Source: CAG-411 sp050875145
GTDB taxonomy: Bacteria; Bacillota; Clostridia; Lachnospirales; Lachnospiraceae
DNA: 64,000 bases
NCBI GenBank assembly: GCA_050875145.1
Contig: JBNMLH010000003.1
Location: forward strand, 124,001 to 188,000
Direction: 5' to 3'
Shown here: positions 55,259 through 62,957 of the stretch, piece by piece
Layout of the letters: the number at the start of each line of letters is the position of its first letter
How positions within the stretch are numbered: the stretch's first letter is position 1
The notes under the pieces: generated by a model
What the model saw: only the letters and a program-made list of their open reading frames with translations
What the model was told of the DNA's origin: nothing
The model's database searches: none
Made by a program: the position numbers and the translations under genes

Positions 55259-55285
55259 TAGTTTATGACAAAATAGCAAATTTGT
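55259..55285 (-). promoter_or_regulatory. Candidate sigma-K promoter of the amidase gene
   Basis: The minus strand shows AC (55285-55284), a 16-base spacer and CATAAACTA (55267-55259), which fits the sigma-K pattern AC-N16-CATANNNTA. The transcript would start about 18 bases before the ATG. Confidence 0.4.
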
Positions 55286-55335
55286 TCCAATTTTCAAAAC
55301 ATGCTATGAAAATTATACTCATTATTTGCTCAAAT

Positions 55336-55367
55336 CTAAAAAGAGGCTATCTATATAATAACCTCTT
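55336..55367 (-). terminator. Weak terminator of the chemoreceptor gene
   Basis: AAGAGG with CCTCTT around an AT-rich inner stem, followed by TTTTTA on the minus strand, 17 bases past the stop. Confidence 0.5.
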
Positions 55368-55383
55368 AACTACTTTCAATATT

Positions 55384-56883
55384 TTATTCTGTTTCTGATT
55401 TATTTTCTTTCACCATATCCATTAATTCCTGCATGCGAGTTTCAATCTCTTTGCGTACTGCTTCATTTTCTTCTTCTGCATTCATTGTCTCATTGGCATG
55501 TTCTGTCAATGCCTCTGATATAGATGAAATCGTATGAATGGAAGTCACAATTTCCTGATTCGCTGTTTGAAGCTTCTCAACATGATTGGCTAAACTATCA
55601 ATATTTCCACGAATAGACTGCGTATTATCTGAAATAGTAACAAAACTTTTAGCCGTCTCTTCTGTCTTTTCTTTTTCTTCATTGATACCTTCAATCATAT
55701 TGTAAACAACCTTTACCACTTCATTGATAGCAGATGAAACATTGTTAATCAATGCCGTAATATCTAAAGTTGCATCCTGCGTCTGTGTTGCCATTCCTGA
55801 GATTTCAGAAGCAACCACCGCAAAACCTTTTCCTGCATCTCCAGCTCTTGCAGCCTCAATACTAGCATTTAAAGCCAATAAACTTGTTTGTTCTGTAATG
55901 TTATTAATGATTTCTACTATTGTATTCATCTCATTCATATATGCATCTAGCTTTTCTAACTTTTCTACGACTACTTTTCCATTCTGTACAGATTCATTGG
56001 CTTTATCTATCAAATCCTCAACATCTTTATTTCCTTTTTCTAATGCATCTACAGTCTTATTCATATTATTTGTGATGATTTCTGCCGATTCATTCACAAT
56101 TTTTACCTTGCCTTGAATAGACTCTGTTTGTTCTAATTGGCTTGAAACAGCATTTGACGTATCAATCGTTCCATTTGTTACTTGTTGCATAGCTTCTTTG
56201 GTCGTTAAAGATACACTTGCCAGCTTTTCTAATTGTTCATGTACCTCTCGCACACCCTCTTCCAGTTTTTTTGATAAAGAAGAAACCTGTTGTAATACTG
56301 CTAAATTTTCATCTCGATTCTGTATGATATTTTCCATCTTCAATGCATTATTGCGCTGTAGTGTTTTTACTGTATACTGAGATGCAATAGCCATTAACAT
56401 CACGCCAACCATTTGTACAATTGCCTTGTCCGATCCGGAATATCCAAATTTACCTGTGGTTGCCCCACCTGCTATTGTAATTATATTTAATATGAAAATC
56501 CCCAGATTAATCTTAATTAAATACTTTACATCTCCATACACTGTTACCGCATATACCATTGGCACAACCAAAATAAAAACCAAGCTCTCCGAAGACGTCA
56601 ACATTTCATATGTAAAAAATGTAGCAAAACCATAAGAAGCAATATGTTTGATATACTGATTTCCTGCTTCTTTTTTTTGTAAAACAACCATTGCAACTGA
56701 CACACATGGTCCCAATAGAAGCGTTATGAGAAATTGTAATACAGATGCCCTTCCGCTTACGAGTTGCAACAAAATAAATATTGTAATCACAACTGTACTT
56801 AACATATGTATCTGCGTAACCAGTTTATTGTTTCTCGCTGTCTCTTCTCTTTGCAACATTTGTTCCTTATTTTCTTCTTTCAT
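55384..56883 (-). CDS. Methyl-accepting chemotaxis protein with multi-helix membrane sensor
   Basis: 499 residues. About six membrane helices (residues 20-195) with only short loops, then coiled coil and the MCP signalling domain; its hairpin tip is IVEIINNITEQTSLLALNASIEAARAGDAGKGFAVVASEI. There is no periplasmic sensor domain of the usual kind, so it probably senses within the membrane or through the cytoplasm. The ATG at 56883 follows GGGGG by 6 bases; the open frame runs to 57036. It pairs with cheR (46.7 kb) as a chemotaxis component. Confidence 0.9.
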   Translation of the reverse strand: MKEENKEQMLQREETARNNKLVTQIHMLSTVVITIFILLQLVSGRASVLQFLITLLLGPCVSVAMVVLQKKEAGNQYIKHIASYGFATFFTYEMLTSSESLVFILVVPMVYAVTVYGDVKYLIKINLGIFILNIITIAGGATTGKFGYSGSDKAIVQMVGVMLMAIASQYTVKTLQRNNALKMENIIQNRDENLAVLQQVSSLSKKLEEGVREVHEQLEKLASVSLTTKEAMQQVTNGTIDTSNAVSSQLEQTESIQGKVKIVNESAEIITNNMNKTVDALEKGNKDVEDLIDKANESVQNGKVVVEKLEKLDAYMNEMNTIVEIINNITEQTSLLALNASIEAARAGDAGKGFAVVASEISGMATQTQDATLDITALINNVSSAINEVVKVVYNMIEGINEEKEKTEETAKSFVTISDNTQSIRGNIDSLANHVEKLQTANQEIVTSIHTISSISEALTEHANETMNAEEENEAVRKEIETRMQELMDMVKENKSETE

Positions 56884-57031
56884 AAAAATCCCCCTTATCA
56901 TATGCCTTATACCATACCCTTTCTTTTTAGTGTATAACACACTCCTTTGAATTGCAATGCAGGTTTCTTTACATTTTATTAACATTCCTTTAACAAAGCA
57001 CACAGTGTCTCTAAAAAACACAGCAGAATCA

Positions 57032-57072
57032 AACACGGGAGGTTGTGAATTGCATCCACAACCTCCCGTGTT
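57032..57072. terminator. Strong GC-rich stem-loop after the hydratase gene
   Basis: AACACGGGAGGTTGTG and CACAACCTCCCGTGTT pair perfectly over 16 bases with a nine-base loop. The T tract is weak on the minus strand (TTTGATTC) and better on the plus (TTCTTTT). It lies 70 bases past the hydratase stop and upstream of the chemoreceptor. Confidence 0.6.
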
Positions 57073-57141
57073 CTTTTAAACAGGATATCATACAGACATC
57101 TCGCACTATTTCTTTGCAGGCTACTTATCTATTTTTACGAA

Positions 57142-59427
57142 CTAGACACGATTGAAATTGATTAAGCAACCTTTCAAAATAATTTCTCTCTCATCGTCTG
57201 TTAATTCGCCCATCTGAAGTTCAAATTCTTTCATTTCCTTATTTACAACATATGCCTTAAATGTAGTTGCCTTATTGCGAACTGCCTCTGCGACACCAGG
57301 AATAAAAATGTAATCTCCATTAGCAAATGGTAATTCTTCCTCTGGATAAATAAATGGAAGCATACCCCAGTTGATCAAATTTGATCTATAACGTTTTGTT
57401 GCATACTCTTTTGCAATGTTTGCCCATCCACCTAAAACCTTCTGACAGGATGCAGCCTGTTCTCTTGCTGAACCATCACCTGGTTTTACTGCATAAATGG
57501 TACTTCCAACACCTGTATTGGTTTTATTTACATCTGTAAATGTAGCCTTTACAGTATGCATCATTTCCTTTAATTCTGGAAGAACTTCTCCCATGCACTG
57601 TCCATTTTCACGAGCCACTTCTGCTGCATGTACCTCTTTTGCACGACCTACATATGCTGGGTCTTTTCTTGATAATGCAAATTCAGCAAGTCCAATTGGG
57701 TTGGAACGATAAGAAGAAGTCTCTCCGGAAGGAATCAACTCATCTGTTGTTGTTACTGGGTCATGAATTTCAGAAACTACCTTAATCATAAGATTATCTG
57801 TCAATGCAACCATTGCAGGCCAGTCTTTGATATTTGGTCCAAACTGAATTTCAACCGATGGATCTGCAACACCCTTGCTGTCAAATACACGATTTTCATA
57901 AATTGTCTTATCAAAGAAATATTTAGGTTTGCTAAAGTTTACATCAATATCTGTTGCTGGAGTTAAATAACCCTTGTTTGCTGCAGTAGCTGCAATCGAG
58001 CGAGCATCCATAAGTGCAACAGAAGAAATCTGTCCATTTTGTAACTTAGAACCTTCTCTATTTGGGAAGTTTCTTGTAGAATGACGAATACTAAATGCAT
58101 TGTTTGCAGGTGTATCTCCAGCACCAAAACATGGTCCACAGAATGCAGTTTTCATAACTGCTCCTGCCTCCATAAGCTTAGCAGCCGCACCATTCTTAAC
58201 CAATTCCATATAAACTGGCATACTGGCAGGATACACACTAAGTGTAAATGCGTCATGTCCAATACTTGCACCATTTAAAATATCTGCTGCATCACAAATA
58301 TTCTCAAAGCCACCGCCTGCACATCCAGCAATAATTCCCTGTTCCACATACAACTTACCATTTCTAATTTTATCTGTTAATTTGAAGTCAACCTGACCAT
58401 CCAAACTTACCAATGCTTTTTGCTCGCAATCATGCAAAACATCCTCAAGATTTGCATTTACTTCCTCGATTGTATACGTATTACTTGGATGGAATGGCAT
58501 AGCAATCATTGGTTTAATTGTACTAAGGTCCACATAAACCATACCATCATAGTACGTAACATCCGCAGGTGACAATTCTTTATATTCATCTACTCTTCCA
58601 TGAATCTCATAAAATTCTTTAATTTTTTCATCTGTTTTCCAAATAGAAGAAAGACAGGTAGTCTCTGTTGTCATTACATCGACACCAATACGAAAATCTG
58701 CACTTAATTTTTCCACACCAGGTCCCACAAATTCCATAACCTTATTATTTACATAGCCATTTGCAAATACTGCACCAATAATTGCCAAAGCTACGTCCTG
58801 TGGACCTACACCCTTCACAGGTTCTCCTGTTAAATATACGCCAACAACACCTGGCATATTAATATCATAAGTCTGTGATAATAACTGTTTTACAAGCTCT
58901 GGTCCACCTTCGCCCATCGCCATAGTACCAAGTGCACCGTAGCGAGTGTGACTATCCGAACCTAAAATCATCTTTCCTCCACCAGCAAGCATTTCTCTGG
59001 CAAATTGATGAATAACTGCCTGATGAGGTGGTACATAAACTCCACCATACTTCTTTGCACAAGTAAGACCAAACATATGGTCATCCTCATTGATTGTTCC
59101 ACCAACGGCACATAAACTATTATGACAGTTTGTTAAAACATAAGGAATAGGAAACTTTTCCAATCCAGATGCTCTGGCAGTTTGAATAATACCTACAAAT
59201 GTAATATCATGTGAAGTCAACTTATCAAATTTAATCTTAAGCTTGTCCATATTACCTGAAGTATTATGGTCTTTTAAAATATTATAAGCCATGGTTCCCT
59301 GCTTTGCTGCTTCCTTATTTGGAGCAACACCTAATTTGCTCTGTAACACAGCCTGGGCTTCACCATTGTCTTCTACAATTTCCGTTCCATTGAGTAAATA
59401 TACACCATTTTCGTATAATTTAATCAT
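57142..59427 (-). CDS. Aconitase-family hydratase (YbhJ-like)
   Basis: 761 residues of the aconitase superfamily, closest by eye to the uncharacterised YbhJ group. Seen: GSDSHTRYGALGTMAMGEGG in the first domains, cluster cysteines in NCHNSLC and MKTAFCGPCFGAGD, NFPNREGSKLQNGQISSVALMDARSIAATAA, and the C-terminal swivel domain with SNLINWGMLPF. It differs from citric-cycle aconitase (no GSGSSRE-type match seen), so the substrate is unknown. AGGAGG precedes the ATG; promoter at 59465-59493. Confidence 0.85.
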   Translation of the reverse strand: MIKLYENGVYLLNGTEIVEDNGEAQAVLQSKLGVAPNKEAAKQGTMAYNILKDHNTSGNMDKLKIKFDKLTSHDITFVGIIQTARASGLEKFPIPYVLTNCHNSLCAVGGTINEDDHMFGLTCAKKYGGVYVPPHQAVIHQFAREMLAGGGKMILGSDSHTRYGALGTMAMGEGGPELVKQLLSQTYDINMPGVVGVYLTGEPVKGVGPQDVALAIIGAVFANGYVNNKVMEFVGPGVEKLSADFRIGVDVMTTETTCLSSIWKTDEKIKEFYEIHGRVDEYKELSPADVTYYDGMVYVDLSTIKPMIAMPFHPSNTYTIEEVNANLEDVLHDCEQKALVSLDGQVDFKLTDKIRNGKLYVEQGIIAGCAGGGFENICDAADILNGASIGHDAFTLSVYPASMPVYMELVKNGAAAKLMEAGAVMKTAFCGPCFGAGDTPANNAFSIRHSTRNFPNREGSKLQNGQISSVALMDARSIAATAANKGYLTPATDIDVNFSKPKYFFDKTIYENRVFDSKGVADPSVEIQFGPNIKDWPAMVALTDNLMIKVVSEIHDPVTTTDELIPSGETSSYRSNPIGLAEFALSRKDPAYVGRAKEVHAAEVARENGQCMGEVLPELKEMMHTVKATFTDVNKTNTGVGSTIYAVKPGDGSAREQAASCQKVLGGWANIAKEYATKRYRSNLINWGMLPFIYPEEELPFANGDYIFIPGVAEAVRNKATTFKAYVVNKEMKEFELQMGELTDDEREIILKGCLINFNRV

Positions 59428-59464
59428 AAAGTTCCTCCTATCTTAAGAATCGTTTACGTTCTTT

Positions 59465-59493
59465 ATTATAGTTTGTGGCAAAGGAAATTGCAA
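59465..59493 (-). promoter_or_regulatory. Sigma-A promoter of the hydratase gene
   Basis: Minus-strand TTGCAA (59493-59488), a 17-base spacer and perfect TATAAT (59470-59465), about 40 bases before the ATG. Between here and the pyrB promoter (59494-59680) I see only AT-rich sequence. Confidence 0.7.
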
Positions 59494-59680
59494 TCTTTTT
59501 TCAATAATACATCTTCCACAACAACGCTAACCATAAATTCTTCTTTTCATAGTGTTATGTTTAACAGCAACGTCAAAATAATCTCTTTTTTCAGAAGAAA
59601 ACAAATAACTTTTCTTTATTTCATTCACCACAATAACCAAATTTCACCAATAGATTTTTTAATCTTTTTCTAATTTTTTG

Positions 59681-59709
59681 TTGTAATTTCAAAAATCCTT
59701 TGTTATAAT
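59681..59709 (+). promoter_or_regulatory. Sigma-A promoter of pyrBI
   Basis: TTGTAA (59681-59686), a 17-base spacer and TATAAT (59704-59709). The leader to the ATG at 59751 is about 35 bases, too short for a PyrR-type attenuator. Confidence 0.7.
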
Positions 59710-59750
59710 AATTTACGTCAATTTAGTAGTAATCAAATATGGAGGTACTT

Positions 59751-60680
59751 ATGAAGCACGTTATATCACCCCTTGATTTATCTGTTGACGAACTGGATGC
59801 TGTTCTTTCGCTTGCTGAAAGAATTATTGAAAATCCAGAAAAATATAAAACAGTATGTCAGGGAAAAAAGTTAGCAACCTTATTTTATGAGCCAAGTACT
59901 CGTACCCGATTAAGCTTTGAAGCTGCCATGTTAAATCTTGGCGGTAGTGTTTTAGGCTTTTCATCGGCTGATTCAAGTTCAGCATCGAAGGGAGAAAGTG
60001 TTGCTGATACGATTCGTGTAATTTCAAGTTATGCGGATATTTGTGCAATGCGTCATCCAAAAGAAGGTGCGCCTTTAGTAGCATCTCAGTACTCTTCTAT
60101 TCCTGTTATCAATGCAGGCGATGGTGGACACAACCACCCTACACAAACATTGACAGATTTATTAACAATTAAAAAATTAAAGGGAAGCCTTGATAATTTG
60201 ACAATTGGATTATGTGGCGATTTAAAATTTGGTCGTACTGTCCACTCTCTTATTCGTGCTATGATACGTTATAAGAATGTTAAATTCATAATGATTTCCC
60301 CTGACGAACTTCGTATTCCGGATTATCTTCGTAAAGAAGTGTTAGATGCGCAACATATTCCGTACAAAGAAGTAAATGTACTAGAACCTGTTATGCCTGA
60401 GTTAGATTTATTATATATGACTCGTGTACAACGGGAGCGTTTCTTTAATGAAGAAGATTATATTCGTTTGAAAGATAGTTTTATCTTGAATGCGAAAAAA
60501 ATGAAATATGCTCGAGAGGACATGCTGGTTCTTCATCCTCTCCCACGCGTAAATGAAATTTCCACAGAAATTGACGATGATCCAAGAGCTGTTTACTTTA
60601 AGCAGGCACAATATGGTGTTTATGCTCGTATGGCTTTGATTATGACCCTTTTAGGATTGGATGGTGATGGATTATGTTAA
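59751..60680 (+). CDS. pyrB: Aspartate carbamoyltransferase catalytic chain
   Basis: 309 residues. Carbamoyl-phosphate motif YEPSTRTRLSFEAA (about 47-60), GDGGHNHPTQTLTDLLTI, and the C-terminal HPLPRVNEI aspartate-binding motif. It makes carbamoyl-aspartate in pyrimidine synthesis. The ATG at 59751 stands 5 bases behind GGAGG; an ATG at 59739 is contained in the ribosome site. It overlaps pyrI by 7 bases. Confidence 0.96.
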   Translation: MKHVISPLDLSVDELDAVLSLAERIIENPEKYKTVCQGKKLATLFYEPSTRTRLSFEAAMLNLGGSVLGFSSADSSSASKGESVADTIRVISSYADICAMRHPKEGAPLVASQYSSIPVINAGDGGHNHPTQTLTDLLTIKKLKGSLDNLTIGLCGDLKFGRTVHSLIRAMIRYKNVKFIMISPDELRIPDYLRKEVLDAQHIPYKEVNVLEPVMPELDLLYMTRVQRERFFNEEDYIRLKDSFILNAKKMKYAREDMLVLHPLPRVNEISTEIDDDPRAVYFKQAQYGVYARMALIMTLLGLDGDGLC

Positions 60681-61105
60681 ATATCAGTGGTTTAAAAAAC
60701 GGTGTGGTTATTGATCACATTCAGGCTGGTGGAGCATTTGAAATTTACAATTACTTAAATTTAGATAAAGAAGATGACTGTAGTGTTGCTATTATTAAAA
60801 ATGCTAAAAGCAACAAAACAGGAAAAAAGGACATGATAAAAATTGAAGGTCCAATACGTGCGGATTTGGATATTCTTGGTGCCTTATCTCCTAATCTTAC
60901 TATCAATATTATTAAAGATGGTACGATTGTTGAAAAAAGACATTTAAGTTTACCAGAAACGGTAACAAATATTCTGAAGTGTCGCAACCCACGTTGTATC
61001 ACATCAATTGAGCAGGAATTACCGCACAAATTCAAATTAGCCGACAAGAATACAGGAATTTACCGTTGTATCTATTGTGAACAAAGATACAGCAATCGTT
61101 CCTAA
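60674..61105 (+). CDS. pyrI: Aspartate carbamoyltransferase regulatory chain
   Basis: 143 residues. N-terminal nucleotide-binding domain (GVVIDHIQAGGAFEIYNYL) and the C-terminal zinc domain with KCRNPRCITSIEQ and YRCIYCE, giving four cysteines. It makes the holoenzyme sensitive to CTP and ATP. Its start overlaps the pyrB end, so the two are coupled. Bacilli lack it; several Clostridia have it. Confidence 0.96.
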   Translation: MLNISGLKNGVVIDHIQAGGAFEIYNYLNLDKEDDCSVAIIKNAKSNKTGKKDMIKIEGPIRADLDILGALSPNLTINIIKDGTIVEKRHLSLPETVTNILKCRNPRCITSIEQELPHKFKLADKNTGIYRCIYCEQRYSNRS

Positions 61106-61134
61106 AATCTTTTTCATTCATTTTTTTAACTTTC

Positions 61135-61170
61135 ATCCAAAAGTGAGGTAGCAATACCTCACTTTTGGAT
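61135..61170. terminator. Bidirectional terminator after pyrI
   Basis: ATCCAAAAGTGAGGTA and its exact complement form a perfect 16-base stem with a GCAA loop, between the convergent stops at 61105 and 61187. The T run on the plus strand begins 8 bases later (CTTTTTT). Confidence 0.75.
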
Positions 61171-61186
61171 TCCAGGACTTTTTTAA

Positions 61187-61498
61187 TTATTCTTCCTTCT
61201 TATATCCTCTCTTATATAATTGTTGGATTTCTTCCCCATCCTGCTCTTGCATGCGATATTCCAGTATCAGTTTCTTTAAATTCTCTTCTAAATAATCCTT
61301 TGGTATATAATCTTTTAACTGCTCCTCTACAGCATTCTTCCAAACTGTCAAAGAATTTTCCTCTATAAACGGCTGCCCCATCATTTTCTGCATTCTACCC
61401 AAAGCATATGCAAATTCATAGTTCGATTGTAATATACCTGTGAAATTCTCAAAATGTATTTTTATTTCTACCGCATCTTCTACTAAATCAATAATCAT
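61187..61498 (-). CDS. Unrecognised 103-residue protein of the ABC exporter operon
   Basis: 103 residues, acidic and helical, with no signal peptide or membrane helix. I do not recognise a family. Its ATG overlaps the stop of the ABC ATPase gene by four bases (ATGA), behind AAAGGA, which argues that it is real and coupled. Predicted cytoplasmic; perhaps an accessory or regulator of the exporter. It ends 17 bases from the pyrBI terminator. Confidence 0.6.
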   Translation of the reverse strand: MIIDLVEDAVEIKIHFENFTGILQSNYEFAYALGRMQKMMGQPFIEENSLTVWKNAVEEQLKDYIPKDYLEENLKKLILEYRMQEQDGEEIQQLYKRGYKKEE

Positions 61499-62190
61499 AA
61501 CATCTGTCCTTTCTCATCTTCATGTAATTCCCCATCTATAATGCGTACAATTCGTTTTGCTGATTTTGCAACTTCCAAATCATGAGTAATCATTACAATC
61601 GTATGCCCCATATTATGCAAACGATTAAATAGCTTTAATACTTCTGCACCACTGGATGTATCTAATGCCCCTGTTGGCTCATCTGCAAGTAGCAATGCCG
61701 GTTCTCCTACAAGTGCTCTAGCAATAGCTACACGCTGCTGTTGTCCACCTGATAACTCTGCAGGCTTATGTTCTAGCCGTTCTTCCAACCCAAGCATTTT
61801 TATCGTATCCATGCATTGTTCTGTTGCCTCTGCAAAACTCATTCCTCTCATAAGAAGAGGCATAACTATATTTTGCAACACAGTATAGGTAGAAATCAAG
61901 TGGTATTTTTGAAATATAAATCCAATTTCCTTGTTCCGAATCCCTGTCAGTTCCTTATCTTTTTGTTTCGAAATATCAATTCCATTCAGATAATATTTTC
62001 CCGTATCAAACACATCCATACATCCTATAATATTCATAAGTGTTGATTTACCTGAACCAGATGGTCCTAAAATTGCAACAAATTCCCCTTGCTCTACCTG
62101 CAGGTCAATATCCTTTAAAATATGTAATGAAGTTTTTCCTTTCTGATAGCTTTTGTTAATTTTCTCCAATTTTATAATGGTATTTTCCAT
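61495..62190 (-). CDS. MacB/LolD-type ABC transporter ATPase
   Basis: 231 residues. Walker A LGPSGSGKSTLMN (about 40-52), Q-loop in FIFQKYHLI, signature LSGGQQQRVAIARAL, Walker B LLLADEPTGALD and H-loop MITHDLE. The N-terminal KINKSYQKGKTSLHILKDIDL is typical of the MacB-type exporter ATPases of Firmicutes. The ATG at 62190 is two codons after a GTG behind AAAGGAG. Works with the permease encoded upstream; the substrate is probably a peptide, lipid or antibiotic. Confidence 0.93.
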   Translation of the reverse strand: MENTIIKLEKINKSYQKGKTSLHILKDIDLQVEQGEFVAILGPSGSGKSTLMNIIGCMDVFDTGKYYLNGIDISKQKDKELTGIRNKEIGFIFQKYHLISTYTVLQNIVMPLLMRGMSFAEATEQCMDTIKMLGLEERLEHKPAELSGGQQQRVAIARALVGEPALLLADEPTGALDTSSGAEVLKLFNRLHNMGHTIVMITHDLEVAKSAKRIVRIIDGELHEDEKGQML

Positions 62191-62208
62191 GCACACACAC
62201 GCTCCTTT

Positions 62209-62943
62209 CTAGGACACCATCCATACACCTACAATTACTTCTTCTCCTTCACTGGTCGTTTCTATCAATAATTTAACAATGTCCCCAGCAGATAAACGTG
62301 AAAAGGTCGTTTGCTTTCCCAGTTGTGTAGTCACTGTCGTTCCAACCGGAATAAACATACTCTTTTCTTCTCCTTTTACCTGATAGGATTTTCTTTCATC
62401 GGAATCTTTCTTTTTATTCTCCTCTGTATCGGTTTTATTTTCTGTGGAAGCTTCTTTTCTTTCTGTATCTCCACCATTTTCACCTTGAGGCATATGTGGC
62501 ATTTCCCCATTTCCTGCATCAGAAGGCATCTCTGGTTGTCCTCCAGCACTTTCTCCATTTCCTGGCATTTCTGGCATCTCCTGTCCTGCCCCCTTATTGT
62601 CTGGAGCCTTTCCTGGTTGTTCCTGTTGTTTTGTAGTATCACCACTGGCTTGATCCTTTTTTTGTTCATCATCTGTTGTTTTTGTATCACCAAATGCTTT
62701 CTTATCTTCTGTCGTTTGTTCCTCTACTTCTTGAAATGTAATTTCATTTCCTTGTATCTCATTAATTTGCACTTGTAATAAAGTTTGATTTTTACCAATT
62801 TTAATTTCTTCCTCTGTCTTCTTATTTCGTGAAAAATAGAAACATAAGCCAAAGACCACAAGAACTCCTACCAAAAAAAGCAGCATAAAAATAATACAAA
62901 TACGCTTTGTTTTCTTGCTCATTTTTTTATTTGTTTTGTCCAT
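62209..62943 (-). CDS. Membrane-anchored protein with Met/Pro/Gly-rich linker
   Basis: 244 residues. An N-terminal membrane helix (about 14-36), then a short strand-forming piece (QVQINEIQGNEITF, about 56-70). A Gln/Asp-rich and Met/Pro-rich linker (75-180) follows, with repeated EMPEMPGN and MPHMPQGENGG units. The C-terminal segment (about 190-244) reads IPVGTTVTTQL...LSAGDIVKLLI. I do not recognise a family; the two ends look like halves of one small barrel split by the linker. AAGGAGG precedes the ATG. It sits between permease and ATPase, where an adaptor subunit might be expected. Confidence 0.65.
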   Translation of the reverse strand: MDKTNKKMSKKTKRICIIFMLLFLVGVLVVFGLCFYFSRNKKTEEEIKIGKNQTLLQVQINEIQGNEITFQEVEEQTTEDKKAFGDTKTTDDEQKKDQASGDTTKQQEQPGKAPDNKGAGQEMPEMPGNGESAGGQPEMPSDAGNGEMPHMPQGENGGDTERKEASTENKTDTEENKKKDSDERKSYQVKGEEKSMFIPVGTTVTTQLGKQTTFSRLSAGDIVKLLIETTSEGEEVIVGVWMVS

Positions 62944-62957
62944 CTTTATGCCTCCTT

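Noticed and set aside
59681..59750. A possible PyrR-binding attenuator before pyrB
   Set aside because: The leader is only about 35 bases and contains no antiterminator or terminator pair.
62311..62778. A 155-codon plus-strand frame rich in Phe, Cys and Trp opposite the Met/Pro-rich gene
   Set aside because: Its odd composition is explained by reading the low-complexity linker backwards; no ribosome site.
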